In this document: piece by piece, positions 9,851 to 18,203 of the stretch
Layout of the letters: each line of letters starts with the position of its first letter
How positions within the stretch are numbered: position 1 is the stretch's first letter
NCBI GenBank assembly: GCA_015709635.1
Contig: CP054180.1
Coordinates: forward strand, 2,480,001-2,544,000
Origin: Gammaproteobacteria bacterium
GTDB lineage: Bacteria > Pseudomonadota > Gammaproteobacteria > Burkholderiales > Nitrosomonadaceae
Reading direction: 5' to 3'
DNA length: 64,000 nt
Position numbers and translations under genes: made by a program
The notes under the pieces: generated by a model
Told to the model about the DNA's origin: nothing
Database searches by the model: none
The model's input: only the letters and a program-made list of their open reading frames with translations

Positions 9851-11083
9851 TTATAACCGCACCACGAGGCACCCCATTCCTTGCCGTGTCAAGCTTTGAC
9901 AGGCATTGCGCGCTTGATGCTCCTGCAAACCGATCAACCGCGCCCGGTACATCTTACGATTGCTGATTTCCACTTCGGTAACCACTACTTCGCCCGGTAC
10001 CCAACGCGCGGCTGCCTGTGCCTGAGCATGAGCTCGATCGGATTCCTGATAAGAGCCAATCTGCACACTCCAACTGTTGCTGGGCTGCAGAGCAGGCTTT
10101 TGTACCTGCGGTGGCGAATTACTGGCCGGTTTGCTGGCCGACCGCACGGAAGATTCAGTACCTCGTTCTATCGCGGCAGCTGATTTAGGTTTTGAAACCA
10201 GAATTTTATCTTTCTTCGTATCGGTTGATGCCGCAAGACTAGTAGCGGTATTACCGGCTAATTGGGTCGAGCCTTGGTTAAAACTACGATCAAGCAACTG
10301 CGCCATGTGCTGATCACGTGCAGCCGCAGTATTTCCCCCCATGACCACTGCCACTAAGCGGCGGTTACCGCGTTTGGCGGAAGTCGCCACGTTAAAACCG
10401 GAAGCTCGAATAAAACCGGTTTTCAACCCATCAACACCCGGCATGTTGCGTACCATACGATTGTGGCTTTTATAAGTGATGCCTTTGTAGCTGAACGACT
10501 GGGTAGAAAAGTAATGATAGTATTTGGAAAAATCCTTGATCAGCCGCATTGAAAGGGTAACCATATCCCGTGCTGTTGTTTTTTGTTCATTATTAGGCAA
10601 ACCGGAAGCATTGCGGAAAGTCGTGGAATGCATACCCAACTTGCGCGCTTTCTCGGTCATCATGCGACCAAAACCAGCTTCACTTGTGCCTAAAGCTTCC
10701 GCCACCACGGCTGCCACATCATTTGCTGAGCGCACGATCAGAGCCGGAATCGCTTCGCGCACACTAATACTATCCCCGGCACGCAGACCGATGTTTGTCG
10801 ATGGCATCGAAGCGGCATGCACTGACACCGGCATGCGGGAATCCAGCGTCATTCTGCGATGCTCAATGGCCTCGAACAAAAGGTAGAGCGTCATCATTTT
10901 AGTCAGCGAAGCGGGATAGCGGCTGGCATCTGCATGGGATTCGTGCAACACTGCACCGGTGTCTGCATCGATTACGATAGAAGCGGAGCGCGAATTCGCT
11001 TGTACTGGGTTAGTCAGAAACAGTGACCATAACACTGCGAGAACAAAAAAACCTTTTACTATCGCATACTCCAGCATCGCCAT
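9851..11083 (-). CDS. D-alanyl-D-alanine carboxypeptidase (peptidase S11) with C-terminal SPOR domain
   Basis: This is a penicillin-binding-protein-5-type D,D-carboxypeptidase that trims pentapeptide stems of peptidoglycan in the periplasm. From the chosen start (ATG at 11083, preceded by GGAGAGG) the protein begins with a signal peptide of about 29 residues ending VQA. The catalytic SLTK (Ser59, Lys62), the SAN triad and a KTG motif are all present in the usual order. After a Ser/Pro-rich linker the last 75 or so residues form a SPOR domain (SWSVQIGSYQ...), which binds denuded glycan and targets proteins to the division septum. The frame stays open to 11236, but the longer start would bury the signal peptide 51 residues in, so I reject it. 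Confidence 0.92.
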   Translation of the reverse strand: MAMLEYAIVKGFFVLAVLWSLFLTNPVQANSRSASIVIDADTGAVLHESHADASRYPASLTKMMTLYLLFEAIEHRRMTLDSRMPVSVHAASMPSTNIGLRAGDSISVREAIPALIVRSANDVAAVVAEALGTSEAGFGRMMTEKARKLGMHSTTFRNASGLPNNEQKTTARDMVTLSMRLIKDFSKYYHYFSTQSFSYKGITYKSHNRMVRNMPGVDGLKTGFIRASGFNVATSAKRGNRRLVAVVMGGNTAAARDQHMAQLLDRSFNQGSTQLAGNTATSLAASTDTKKDKILVSKPKSAAAIERGTESSVRSASKPASNSPPQVQKPALQPSNSWSVQIGSYQESDRAHAQAQAAARWVPGEVVVTEVEISNRKMYRARLIGLQEHQARNACQSLTRQGMGCLVVRL

Positions 11084-11592
11084 ATTTCTTATCCTCTCCA
11101 AATATCGGTCAATATCAAGAAACTTCCATGACTGGCATAAAGCAATTCCGTCCCAGCCGAGCAAACTCCCTTTTTGCGCAGACAATGGCAAGCAGCTGCT
11201 GATACCGATTTTTTTATTATTTTTCACATTGACCATAGGACGATAACCTCACGACTTCCATCGCATAATTTTACGTCTCTACATTTTACTAGAGTAACTC
11301 TATGCGGTATTTCTTAATAAATAGCATATTTCCCTCTATCTACAAAGCATTTTATGACTTCTTTTTGTGATTGAAGAACGTCATATGAACACATTGCAAT
11401 GGAAAAACGCCCAAGGAGACTTTGCACAACAGGAAAGAAATTCGGAATAGCAAAAACCTGAGCCGAATTTAATTTGATACTGTTACCCAGTTTCGGTGGT
11501 AATTGTACGATCGGGTCTGAGCTAGTGCGGTTAAGCGCAATGACATGCGCTTTTAAAAGGAGAATTGGTTTTGCTGGACTATGATGAAGAAC
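11084..11592. other. Intergenic region, no gene seen
   Basis: This is about 500 bp of AT-rich sequence upstream of the carboxypeptidase gene and downstream of the first mcp. It must hold the carboxypeptidase promoter, but I could not single out a convincing -35/-10 pair. A small hairpin (AAGCGCA, 6-nt loop, TGCGCTT) lies at 11533-11552. No coding frame in either direction is convincing. Confidence 0.5.
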
Positions 11593-11625
11593 ACAAGAAC
11601 ACTGCCACTGGAGCAGTGTTCTTGT
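11593..11625 (-). terminator. Hairpin downstream of mcp 1
   Basis: A perfect 13-bp stem (ACAAGAACACTGC / GCAGTGTTCTTGT) with a 7-nt loop starts 10 nt past the stop of the chemoreceptor gene. The flanking T-tract is weak, so it is a likely but not textbook intrinsic terminator. Confidence 0.65.
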
Positions 11626-11634
11626 ACCACGGGC

Positions 11635-13359
11635 TTAGAACTCTTCCCACTCACCGCCACCGCCGGCGGCGACTTTGCGCGGTTGCGCTTCTATCGCTGC
11701 TGGGGCTGTATTAGTATTGGCTGCTATCCTCTTGGTAGCAGATCCACGATTAGGCAGCTTGGCAACAGGTGTTGCGCGATTACTTCTTTTTACCGGGGTT
11801 GCTGTAGCATGGCCACTATCCCTCGACAATTTGAAAGTACTGACTGCCTGTGTCAGTGCCTGTGTTTGATCTTGCATGGATTCAGCCGCTGCCGCAGCTT
11901 CTTCCACCAACGCGGCATTTTGTTGCGTGACTTCGTCCATCTGTGTTACTGCTTGATTAACCTGCTCAATCCCTGAGCTTTGTTCCTGAGATGCAGCGGA
12001 AATTTCGGCCATGATATCGGTTACGCGCTTCACTGCACTAACGATCTCATCCATGGTTGCACCCGCTTCATCAACCAGGCGCGAACCATCCTCCACTTTG
12101 GCTACCGAGTCGCTGATCAGCTCTTTGATCTCTTTCGCCGCTGCTGCCGAACGTTGCGCCAGCGTGCGCACCTCCGTAGCAACGACCGCAAAGCCACGGC
12201 CTTGCTCACCGGCACGCGCTGCTTCCACTGCGGCATTCAACGCCAGAATATTCGTTTGGAAGGCAATGCCGTCTATGACACTGATAATGTCGACAATTTT
12301 CTTCGAGCTTTCATTGATCGAACTCATGGTTTGCACCACTTGACCGACAACTGTTCCTCCCTTCACGGCAACTTCGGAAGCGCCTGCTGCCAATTGATTG
12401 GCTTGACGAGCGTTATCCGCATTTTGTCTGACTGTCGATGTCAGCTCCTCCATTGAGGATGCAGTTTCTTCCAGACTGGATGCTTGTTCCTCAGTACGTT
12501 GGCTCAAATCGGAGTTGCCGGAAGCAATTTCACCGGAAGCTGTCGCAATTTGATCTGTGCCCATCCGCACCTTACCTACCAAATCTGACAAATTGTCATT
12601 CATGGTTTTCAAAGCTTGCAGCAAACGGCCGGTTTCGTTGGTTGAGCTGGCATCAATACGGCTAGTCAAGTCGCCCGCAGCAACTGCATTAGCAATTGCA
12701 ATGGCTTCATTCAAAGGACCTACAATTGCACGTATCAACAGGAGACCTATTACTATTGCCAGCACTATACCTAATGCAATTACAATAACGCTGGTTATGA
12801 AAATATTTTCGTAATTAGCTTGAGACGCGGCGAATTCTTTCGCACCTTCATCACGTTGCAGTTCAATCAACTTGAACATGGTGGCATGTGCCGCATCAAA
12901 TCTTGGCGTTGCCTCTGTAGCATTTTTAACTGCCGCATCGTAATCACCAGCCGCCGCCAGGACCATGGTACGGTTACGCGCTTCCGTGTAGGCTTTCCAC
13001 TCGTGATTGAAGTTTTCTATCAGTGTTTTTTCTGCAGGTATCAAATTGGTGGCCATGTATTTCTGCCAGGCGGTAGCAATTTCAACATCCCGTTGATCCG
13101 TCATTGCTTGCCGTTCTTTTACGGTTTCCGGTTTGCGCGCATAAGAAGCAATGATCGCATTTAAACGTGTTCGCTGCATGCGATCAATCACTAAACCCAA
13201 TTCTCCCAATGGAATAGTACGATCTTCGTATACTCCTTTGAAAGCATCATTCGTTTGATTTAATCCATAAATACCCAAACTACCGATACCAACCAGCAAT
13301 ATCGACAACAAACTTATTACCAATATTAATCGCGATTTAATTGTCATATTATTAAACAC
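11635..13359 (-). CDS. Methyl-accepting chemotaxis protein (mcp 1)
   Basis: The 574-aa transmembrane chemoreceptor is complete. TM1 spans about residues 10-31. It is followed by a periplasmic four-helix-bundle ligand domain containing the [12 protein letters not shown] segment, TM2 at about 185-210 and a HAMP domain. The long cytoplasmic signalling helix hairpin has its conserved tip ([20 protein letters not shown]) and flanking methylation helices rich in Glu/Gln pairs. The C-terminus ends in EWEEF, the type of pentapeptide that tethers CheR and CheB. A cheW gene lies 42 bp upstream in the same operon. The protein is closely related to the disrupted receptor at 14313-16843, and the pair arose by tandem duplication. 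The ligand is unknown. Confidence 0.93.
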   Translation of the reverse strand: MFNNMTIKSRLILVISLLSILLVGIGSLGIYGLNQTNDAFKGVYEDRTIPLGELGLVIDRMQRTRLNAIIASYARKPETVKERQAMTDQRDVEIATAWQKYMATNLIPAEKTLIENFNHEWKAYTEARNRTMVLAAAGDYDAAVKNATEATPRFDAAHATMFKLIELQRDEGAKEFAASQANYENIFITSVIVIALGIVLAIVIGLLLIRAIVGPLNEAIAIANAVAAGDLTSRIDASSTNETGRLLQALKTMNDNLSDLVGKVRMGTDQIATASGEIASGNSDLSQRTEEQASSLEETASSMEELTSTVRQNADNARQANQLAAGASEVAVKGGTVVGQVVQTMSSINESSKKIVDIISVIDGIAFQTNILALNAAVEAARAGEQGRGFAVVATEVRTLAQRSAAAAKEIKELISDSVAKVEDGSRLVDEAGATMDEIVSAVKRVTDIMAEISAASQEQSSGIEQVNQAVTQMDEVTQQNAALVEEAAAAAESMQDQTQALTQAVSTFKLSRDSGHATATPVKRSNRATPVAKLPNRGSATKRIAANTNTAPAAIEAQPRKVAAGGGGEWEEF

Positions 13360-13401
13360 TAGAGCCTCCTTGGAATCTTCCCATTAAAAATTAATTACCT
13401 A

Positions 13402-13914
13402 TTAACTTACACTTCGCTCAAGCAACCCCATATCACTACTGCTCATCAACTTTTCGATATCGATCAATATCAGCATTCGTTCTCCGACCGTTCCCAGCCC
13501 TGTGATATATTCGGTATCGATGACGGAACCAAATTCAGGCGCAGGTCGAATCTGACCAGCCTCAAGATCGATCACATCCGATACGCCATCGACAACGATT
13601 CCCATAACTCGCCCGGCTACATTTAAAATAATCACCACGGTAAATTGGTTGTAATCCACACTCTCCAGTTTGAATTTAATTCTCATGTCTACGATCGGAA
13701 CAATGATTCCACGTAGATTAACAACACCTTTAACAAACTCAGGGGCATTCGCTATTTGTGTAACAGAATCGTATCCTCTGATTTCTTGCACTTTGAGTAT
13801 CTCAATACCGTATTCTTCACTCCCCAATCGAAAGGTTAGAAATTCATTGGTCATATGTTGAACTGCCGAATCAGGTGACTCAGCAAGTACATTAACAGCT
13901 TGTTTCTGTAACAT
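13402..13914 (-). CDS. cheW: Chemotaxis coupling protein CheW (copy 1)
   Basis: This 170-aa CheW couples receptors to the CheA kinase through two SH3-like barrels. Residues 20-35 ([20 protein letters not shown]) open the fold, and [14 protein letters not shown] and [16 protein letters not shown] are the standard internal strands. A 20-residue N-terminal extension precedes the domain. The gene is 42 bp upstream of mcp 1 and probably co-transcribed with it. It is highly similar to the second cheW at 16888-17400 over the whole domain, differing mostly in the N-terminal extension. No cheA, cheY or flagellar gene is in the window, so the pathway it serves (flagellar or other) is not shown. Confidence 0.95.
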   Translation of the reverse strand: MLQKQAVNVLAESPDSAVQHMTNEFLTFRLGSEEYGIEILKVQEIRGYDSVTQIANAPEFVKGVVNLRGIIVPIVDMRIKFKLESVDYNQFTVVIILNVAGRVMGIVVDGVSDVIDLEAGQIRPAPEFGSVIDTEYITGLGTVGERMLILIDIEKLMSSSDMGLLERSVS

Positions 13915-14257
13915 AGCTTCTGCTCCTTTTATACAAACTACCTAAAATTGAATTAATCGATCATCTTCGAACTTCTACATATTCTTTGTGAATATTTCCC
14001 TTCACAAACCTATTAATTTTTATAATTTTTTGCTTCTTGGAGCACAGCTAGCTGTTACGGATTCTGGGCAATTTACTTATGTCAGTCTATTCCCTTTAAA
14101 ATATAAGAAATAAATTTATTTATTTGTAGGAATTATCTTTCATCTATGCTCATTTACTAATTCTGGAATATGAAATTTTTCATATAATTCATCAGAGTTA
14201 ACCATACAAATCATGACTTAAAATTAGAGTGGTATTTTGATGTCTATATTTCATGCA
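13915..14257. other. Intergenic region upstream of cheW copy 1
   Basis: This AT-rich stretch separates the two cheW-mcp pairs. It must carry the promoter of cheW 1. A TAAA motif 15 nt upstream of TAAGTAAA is only a poor sigma-28 match. No coding sequence is visible. Confidence 0.4.
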
Positions 14258-14261
14258 TAAA

Positions 14262-14294
14262 AAAACGCCACCCGGAAAATCCGGATGGCGTTTT
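14262..14294 (-). terminator. Intrinsic terminator downstream of mcp 2
   Basis: A 15-bp GC-rich stem (AAAACGCCACCCGGA paired with TCCGGATGGCGTTTT, one G-U pair) with a short 3-nt loop is flanked by A and T runs. It begins 19 nt past the stop of the second mcp and could also work on the plus strand. Confidence 0.85.
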
Positions 14295-14312
14295 GTCTTG
14301 ATTCGATCGAAT

Positions 14313-16007
14313 CTAGAACTCTTCCCAATCGTCCCCGCCGCCGGCAGCCGCTTTGCGCGGTTGAACCGGTACTGCTGCAGTACTCGTTTCTGATTTTATC
14401 GCGGCTTTTCTTGTTACTGGACCGCGATTCGGCAGCTTGGCTACTACAGCAGGGCGATTGTTTCTTTTGATCGCCGTCGGTGTTGTATGACTTCCCGATA
14501 GTCTAAAGGTGCTGACTGCCTGCGTTAGTGCTTGCGCTTGTTCCTGCATCGATTCCGCTGCTGCTGCCGCTTCTTCCACCAACGCGGCATTTTGTTGCGT
14601 GACTTCGTCCATCTGTGTTACCGCTTGGTTGACTTGTTCGATGCCGGAGCTTTGTTCCTGCGATGCTGCCGAGATTTCGCTCATGATGTCCGTTACGCGT
14701 TTTACCGCACTGACGATTTCATCCATGGTCGCTCCCGCTTCGTCAACCAGGCGCGTGCCGTCTTCCACTTTCGCCACCGAATCACCGATCAGTTCCTTGA
14801 TCTCTTTCGCCGCTGCCGCCGAGCGTTGTGCCAGTGTGCGCACTTCCGTAGCAACGACAGCAAAACCACGGCCTTGCTCACCGGCACGCGCCGCTTCCAC
14901 AGCAGCATTCAGCGCCAGGATATTGGTTTGGAAGGCAATGCCGTCGATCACGCTGATGATGTCTACTATCTTATGCGAGCTTTCGTTGATTGATTTCATG
15001 GTGTGCACCACTTGTCCGACCACTGCGCCGCCTTTCATCGCAACTTCCGAAGCGCCTGCAGCCAGCTGGTTCGCCTGACGCGCATTATCCGCATTCTGTT
15101 TGACTGTCGATGTCAGTTCTTCCATCGACGATGCGGTTTCTTCCAGGCTGGATGCCTGTTCTTCCGTACGTTGGCTTAAATCCGAGTTGCCCGACGCGAT
15201 TTCTCCCGATGCCGTTGTGATTTGATCGGTTCCCGAACGCACTTTGCCTACCAGATCGATCAAATTGTCGTTCATCGTTTTCAGTGCTTGCATCAAGCGT
15301 CCTGTAGATGATTTGGTTGAAGTCACAACGATATGCGAGGTCAGATCACCTGAAGCTACATGATTCGCAATTTCAATCGCTTCATCCAGAGGCGCCACAA
15401 TTGAGCGCAGCAACAAGAATCCCAAAATAATCGCAAGTCCAGCGCCTCCTGCCATGGTTGCCACCGATGCAATGAAAATACTTTCATAACTGCTTTGTGC
15501 CGCGGCATATTCCTCAGCGGCGACTGCTCCTTGCAAATCGAGCAAAGCAAATACGGTATCTCTCAGCACACTAAATTTTTGCATGGTATCAGTGGCAAGA
15601 TTTTTCGCTGCAGCTTCAAAATCTCCGGCTATCGCAAATTGCAAGGTTTTATTCATTGAATTGACATACTGAACATGCTGCTCACCTTTCGTTTTAGTGA
15701 GTATTTCTTCTTCCGGTGTTAATTTTGTTGTCAAATATTGCGCCCAAACACCTTCGTTCTGCTTGACAAGCCGGTTCGCTTCTTCAGCAAGTTTCTTTGC
15801 AATCTCGGCATTCTTCGATTCGGTAGCATCTGTCGCATTTTTTCGCACCTGATACCAAACATCCAGAATTTTTCCCAACTGCACTGCTGTCACCGTACGG
15901 TCTTCATATACCGACTTCAATCCCGCGTTGGAATGATTGAAGCCATATAAACCTAAAACACCGATACCTATCATTAGCATTGACAATAGACTAGGGCCTG
16001 TTAACAC
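14313..16007 (-). pseudogene. Methyl-accepting chemotaxis protein (mcp 2), 5' end removed by IS insertion
   Basis: The frame encodes HAMP, methylation helices, the signalling tip [20 protein letters not shown] and a C-terminal DDWEEF tether, all as in mcp 1. The first 15 codons, encoding the cytoplasmic start and the beginning of TM1, are separated from the rest by the IS at 15994-16797. They lie at 16800-16843. Joining 15993 to 16800 restores a continuous frame starting MFTDTSIKFRLMLVIS, which aligns with the mcp 1 N-terminus. The present frame can begin only at a GTG at 16007 inside the IS end. That GTG overlaps the transposase stop (TAGTG), so some truncated product with a shortened TM1 could arise by re-initiation. 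I therefore call it probably inactivated rather than certainly silent. Confidence 0.85.
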
Positions 16008-16797
16008 TACCTAAGTGCTTCGACGATGAGAGCGAAATGGATGAATGAGAGAAAAATGACATCCAGTTTGTCGAATCTGGAGAATATTCGACGGAATCCC
16101 TTGAGTCTGCGGAATAATCTTTCGATCTCATTGCGTTTTTTGTACATGGCGCGGTCATATTCCCAGAGCTCCAGCCGATTAGTTTTGGGTGGGACAACCG
16201 GGATATAACCGAGCTCCAATGCAAGCTGTCTGGTTTGATCACCCTCATAAGCGCGATCCATCAGCAGATGAGTAGGAGAAGAGACGGGGCCGAGTGCTAA
16301 CAGGAGTTGTCGTCCTTCCGGTGCGTCATGTGTATGCCCCGGAGATAAGGAAAAAGTTATGGCTGTTCTGGTATCTGCGGCAACCAGATGAATTTTAGTG
16401 GTCCAGCCACCTCGGGATTTGCCGATGGATTGCGGGCCGTTTTTTTTAATGCACCAGTACCATCAGGGTGCACTTTGATGCTGGTGCTATCCATCGAAAC
16501 GGCTTCAATCTTGATGCGAATGATTTGTTGATGCTGCAGCTGCTCAAAAACTTTTTGAAGCACGCCGCTTTTCGCCCATCGATTCATTCGAGTGTAGATG
16601 GTATGCCAATTACCGAAACGCTTGGGTAGTCCGCGCCACTTGCAACCATGCTCGGTAACATACAGAATAGCATTGAGAATTTGTAGATTGGAATGACTGA
16701 CATTGCCACGCTGGCGCGGCATGCAGTGTTCGATCTGTTGATATTGAGTTTCGGTGATTTCCATCACCGTATTATATCAAATAGTGTTAACAGGCCC
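15994..16797 (-). mobile_element. IS5-family insertion sequence (IS427-like), 804 bp
   Basis: The element is bounded by terminal inverted repeats GGGCCTGTTAACACTA / TAGTGTTAACAGGCCC and flanked on both sides by TA (15992-15993 and 16798-16799), the target duplication typical of the IS427 group. It carries one transposase split into two overlapping frames. It inserted within codon 15-16 of mcp 2. Inverted repeats, target duplication and transposase all look intact, so the insertion may be recent and the element possibly still active. Confidence 0.93.
16007..16764 (-). CDS. IS5-family transposase, expressed by -1 frameshift
   Basis: The upstream frame (ATG 16764 down to 16357) has the N-terminal helix-turn-helix/DUF4096-like part ([19 protein letters not shown]) and the first catalytic Asp in [13 protein letters not shown]. 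The downstream frame supplies [11 protein letters not shown], the second Asp in [10 protein letters not shown] and the catalytic Glu in [12 protein letters not shown]. The two join if the ribosome slips -1 on a run of eight A residues (16440-16447 on the plus strand as T). The junction then reads [16 protein letters not shown], the normal family sequence. A fused product would be about 252 aa. Such A-run slippage is known in this IS group. A sequencing or drift error in the homopolymer is the alternative. Confidence 0.85.
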
Positions 16798-16799
16798 TA

Positions 16800-16843
16800 A
16801 TCACAAGCATCAAGCGGAATTTAATCGACGTATCTGTAAACAT
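16800..16843 (-). pseudogene. 5' fragment of mcp 2
   Basis: ATG at 16843, preceded by GGAGAAAGTG, encodes MFTDTSIKFRLMLVI before the reading frame is broken by the IS. It lies 44 bp after cheW 2, the same spacing as in the intact duplicate pair. Confidence 0.85.
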
Positions 16844-16887
16844 CACTTTCTCCGTTAAATTTTCCTAATAAAAAAAACAATTCCTAA

Positions 16888-17400
16888 CTAATTAATACTC
16901 TGTTCGATCAACCCCATATCGCTGCTACTCATGAGTTTCTCGATATCGATCAATATCAGCATCCGTTCATCGACAGTACCAAGTCCCATAATATATTCGG
17001 TATCAATCACCGAACCCAATCCCGGCGTTGGCCGCATTTGCTCGGCTCCCAGAGTAATCACATCGGACACAGCATCGACAACCATCCCCATGACTCGTCC
17101 GGCAACATTTAAAATAATCACCACGGTAAATTGATCGTACGTCCAATTACCTAATCGGAATTTAATCCGCATATCGACAATCGGCACGATGATGCCGCGC
17201 AAATTGACCACACCTTTTATAAAATCAGGCGCATTCGCTATTTGCGTAATCGCATCATATCCACGGATTTCCTGTACCTTTAGAATTTCTATTCCATACT
17301 CCTCGCTGCCAAGACGAAAGGTCAGAAATTCATTTGCCATCCGATTTATCACTGAACCGGATGAATCGGTGACTTTACTTATTGTCTGTTCTACATACAT
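16888..17400 (-). CDS. cheW: Chemotaxis coupling protein CheW (copy 2)
   Basis: This second 170-aa CheW carries the same landmarks as copy 1: [34 protein letters not shown] and [16 protein letters not shown]. It has a different N-terminal extension of about 20 residues. It sits upstream of the disrupted mcp 2 exactly as copy 1 sits upstream of mcp 1, so a cheW-mcp unit was duplicated in tandem. CheW is still intact and should be expressed even though its receptor partner is broken. Whether the copies serve different arrays cannot be told from sequence. Confidence 0.95.
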   Translation of the reverse strand: MYVEQTISKVTDSSGSVINRMANEFLTFRLGSEEYGIEILKVQEIRGYDAITQIANAPDFIKGVVNLRGIIVPIVDMRIKFRLGNWTYDQFTVVIILNVAGRVMGMVVDAVSDVITLGAEQMRPTPGLGSVIDTEYIMGLGTVDERMLILIDIEKLMSSSDMGLIEQSIN

Positions 17401-17526
17401 TGCCTAAACTCCTGTTGTCCGCTATACAAATCCAAGTCAACGTCAATTTCTGCATCCACTTCATAAAACATGATTTTTCCCCTATTACTCAACCGCATGA
17501 AAGATTAATCCTTATGTAGGTCTTTT

Positions 17527-17553
17527 CTTACGGAATAATAAAGGCTTTCTTTA
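17527..17553 (-). promoter_or_regulatory. Possible sigma-28 type promoter upstream of cheW copy 2
   Basis: On the minus strand TAAAGAAA is followed after 11 nt by TCCGTAAG. This is a partial match to the flagellar sigma factor consensus (TAAAGTTT-N11-GCCGATAA); the -35 half is good and the -10 half about half-matching. It lies about 125 nt upstream of the cheW start. Confidence 0.25.
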
Positions 17554-17951
17554 ATTATTTTTAAAGAAATAAAGTGAAATCAATACACCGGATTGCTGCT
17601 GTTCAAAAAATTGTCAGCAGGAGTCTGAAACAGTGGCCAGTGATGAATCGATAGTTGATACAGTAGACTCGAATCTCAACATGATGAGATCTCTGAGATT
17701 GTTATTGAAACTGATGATGTGCGCGGATTATTCCGCGCTTCTCATTCTGGAGCATGCCGGACGGCTGCACATGCTTGGGATAGATTAAACGGGATGCCTT
17801 ACTGATCATGATCCGGATACAGCACAAGTCAGACAAACTTTACAAATTATGGGCTATAACTTGAAAAACTGTTCAAACCGTATGTTGATAGTCTATTTGG
17901 ACTGTACCAATACCAGGAAGCGAGTTGATCGTACCACTTTACCTGAGCAGT
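17554..17951. other. Intergenic region, no gene seen
   Basis: About 400 bp lies between cheW copy 2 and the sucB remnant. It contains a 7-bp hairpin GCGCGGA / TCCGCGC (near 17735) and no convincing coding frame on either strand. The sequence looks like decayed material. Confidence 0.4.
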
Positions 17952-18163
17952 TCACTTCTCCAATAACGGACTCATCGGATACTCCGGCGCTTCTTTCATT
18001 GCCACCAGCGGCAACACCGCTTCGCGGCCATCGATGATACGGTGATCGTAAAACAACGTCGAACAATTCATCGGCCGAATGACGATTGATCATTTTCGAC
18101 GACTGCACATTCCTTTGGTGGCATGAATGCCAAAGAATAGCGCTTTGCAGCGGATTGATGATG
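17952..18163 (-). pseudogene. Degenerate duplicate of the sucB 3' end
   Basis: About 210 bp is clearly similar to the last 215 bp of sucB (20823-21037). The final codons still read as [20 protein letters not shown] followed by [11 protein letters not shown] and a TGA at 17952. Upstream of that the frame is broken by small insertions and deletions (for example INPLQSAI, then a shifted frame). It forms a direct repeat with the real sucB end, and the cti gene lies between the two copies. It is non-functional but records a past duplication or insertion. Confidence 0.88.
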
Positions 18164-18203
18164 CTAGAAAAACGATGGTCGCATTAATTCCATCGTAGCA
18201 ATG

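Noticed and set aside
11084..11236. Longer start for the D,D-carboxypeptidase
   Set aside because: It would put a clear signal peptide 51 residues into the protein, and the downstream ATG has a good ribosome-binding site.
13980..14120. Sigma-28 promoter upstream of cheW copy 1
   Set aside because: Only the TAAA half matches; the -10 half matches about three of eight bases.
17640..17800. Plus-strand phrase resembling a lipoyl-domain motif (IETDDV)
   Set aside because: Opposite strand to the sucB remnant, very short, with frames broken all around; likely chance.
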